Origin: Candidatus Ruminimicrobiellum caprinum
GTDB lineage: Bacteria > Elusimicrobiota > Endomicrobiia > Endomicrobiales > Endomicrobiaceae
DNA: 7,812 nt
Direction of reading: 5' to 3'
Assembly: GCA_017413305.1 (NCBI GenBank)
Contig: JAFPUA010000057.1
Coordinates: forward strand, 1 to 7,812
A program made the position numbers and the translations under genes. Below are positions 7,136 to 7,812 of this stretch, piece by piece; position 1 is the stretch's first letter; each line of letters starts with the position of its first letter. Below the pieces are notes generated by a model. It made no database searches, was not told the origin of the DNA, and saw only the letters and a program-made list of their open reading frames with translations.

Positions 7136-7812
7136 TTATCTAGTTAAACTTATCCCCTGTAAATGTGTAGTTTTTTGTACCAAGAAACTTGCTTCTCCGT
7201 AAGGACCGCCTGTTTTCCCCACTCCACCCTGACCGGGAAGATATAACGAAAATGCCACATGTCTTGAATTTATTCTAAGCAAGGCACAATTGTCTATATA
7301 CTTCATAAATTGTCTTGTATAAAAAGCAGATTTTACCCAAACAGAAGCTCTTAAACCATATTCATTTTTATGTGCTATATCTAACATTTTTTGGAAGATA
7401 TCCGCATCGATTTCTTTTTTTGTTTTCTTTGAAGATTTCACTTTTACTATAGGAATAACAGGAAAGAAATTTTCTTCTTTTATAACTTTCATATCAAACA
7501 TCTGCGGGTTATCGGTCTCTATTTCTACAAGAGTCGGCTGAAAATATGCGCCTCTTTCCGTCGGTGTTCCCGTATAATCAACTTTCTTTCCACCGCATAA
7601 AAGTTTGGCACCTTTACTTAAAGCATCTTCCAAAAACTCCTGACATTCTTTGATTTTAACAACCGGCGTAAAACAAGTTTTATCGCTTGACGGAAGACCG
7701 AATTCCAGTTTTGAAACTTTTTCCAAAAGAAGTTTTTTAAATTTGTCATAAGTCTGTTCATGAACAATAAGATTTTTCGGAAGCATACAAATCTGAGTAG
7801 AACCTAAAAATG
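7136..7812 (-). CDS. Aldehyde dehydrogenase superfamily protein, C-terminal part (5' end beyond the window)
   Basis: The reading frame is open to the right edge, so this is the C-terminal part of a larger NAD(P)-dependent aldehyde dehydrogenase. The apparent ATG at 7786 is internal. The codons before it read FLGSTQIC, matching the family's catalytic signature (usually GQxC), so the catalytic cysteine is encoded at 7787-7789. Further matches, counting from the internal Met, are the helix start LIVHEQTYDKF, the GAKLLCGG motif near residue 80, YFQPTLVE near 102-109, and EENFFPV near 124-130 (normally EEIFGPV, which binds the cofactor ribose). The C-terminal oligomerisation segment is INSRHVAF followed by GGVGKTGGPYGE. 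The substrate cannot be told from this fragment, and the NAD(P)-binding domain lies outside the window. The stop codon is 2 bp from the kinase start, and this is the first visible gene of the block. Confidence 0.88.
   Translation of the reverse strand, partial: FLGSTQICMLPKNLIVHEQTYDKFKKLLLEKVSKLEFGLPSSDKTCFTPVVKIKECQEFLEDALSKGAKLLCGGKKVDYTGTPTERGAYFQPTLVEIETDNPQMFDMKVIKEENFFPVIPIVKVKSSKKTKKEIDADIFQKMLDIAHKNEYGLRASVWVKSAFYTRQFMKYIDNCALLRINSRHVAFSLYLPGQGGVGKTGGPYGEASFLVQKTTHLQGISLTR

Overview
The window is strongly AT-rich. All of its protein genes lie on the minus strand, so the order of transcription runs from the right edge to the left. The gene content is a Gram-negative-type class III prepilin, a multi-membrane-span GAF sensor kinase, and Mfd, RdgB and ComF housekeeping proteins. 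The pilin N-terminus and the low-GC coding style remind me of Elusimicrobiota, perhaps the Endomicrobia. That placement is an impression from the proteins, not a search result.

From right to left, five genes form one tightly packed block with gaps of about 2, 11, 11 and 8 bp: the C-terminal part of an aldehyde dehydrogenase (cut by the window edge), a membrane-bound histidine kinase with a GAF domain, the transcription-repair coupling factor Mfd, the inosine/xanthosine triphosphate pyrophosphatase RdgB, and a ComF-family phosphoribosyltransferase-like protein. Only rdgB has a clear Shine-Dalgarno sequence. The other starts probably depend on translational coupling. Mfd (rescue of stalled RNA polymerase) and RdgB (nucleotide-pool cleaning) share a genome-maintenance theme. 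The kinase and dehydrogenase have no evident link to it, and no response regulator is in view.

The roughly 350 bp between comF and a pilin gene at the left edge is the most interesting part. Seventeen bases past the comF stop lies a promoter with perfect TTGACA and TATAAT boxes and a 17-base spacer. It fires leftward into a stretch of about 240 nt full of hairpins that ends in an intrinsic terminator (stem plus U-rich tract) about 60 nt before the pilin start. The left arm of the terminator can pair instead with an upstream segment as part of a nested stem of about 21 bp, so the RNA has two mutually exclusive folds. This is what a transcription-attenuating leader (riboswitch-like) for the pilin would look like. 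A free-standing structured small RNA is the main alternative. I do not recognise it as a known RNA family.

The pilin itself has a normal prepilin leader and hydrophobic helix but stops after 71 codons. Removing one base from a five-base homopolymer just before the stop restores a pilin-like continuation to the window edge, which suggests a frameshift or a sequence error.
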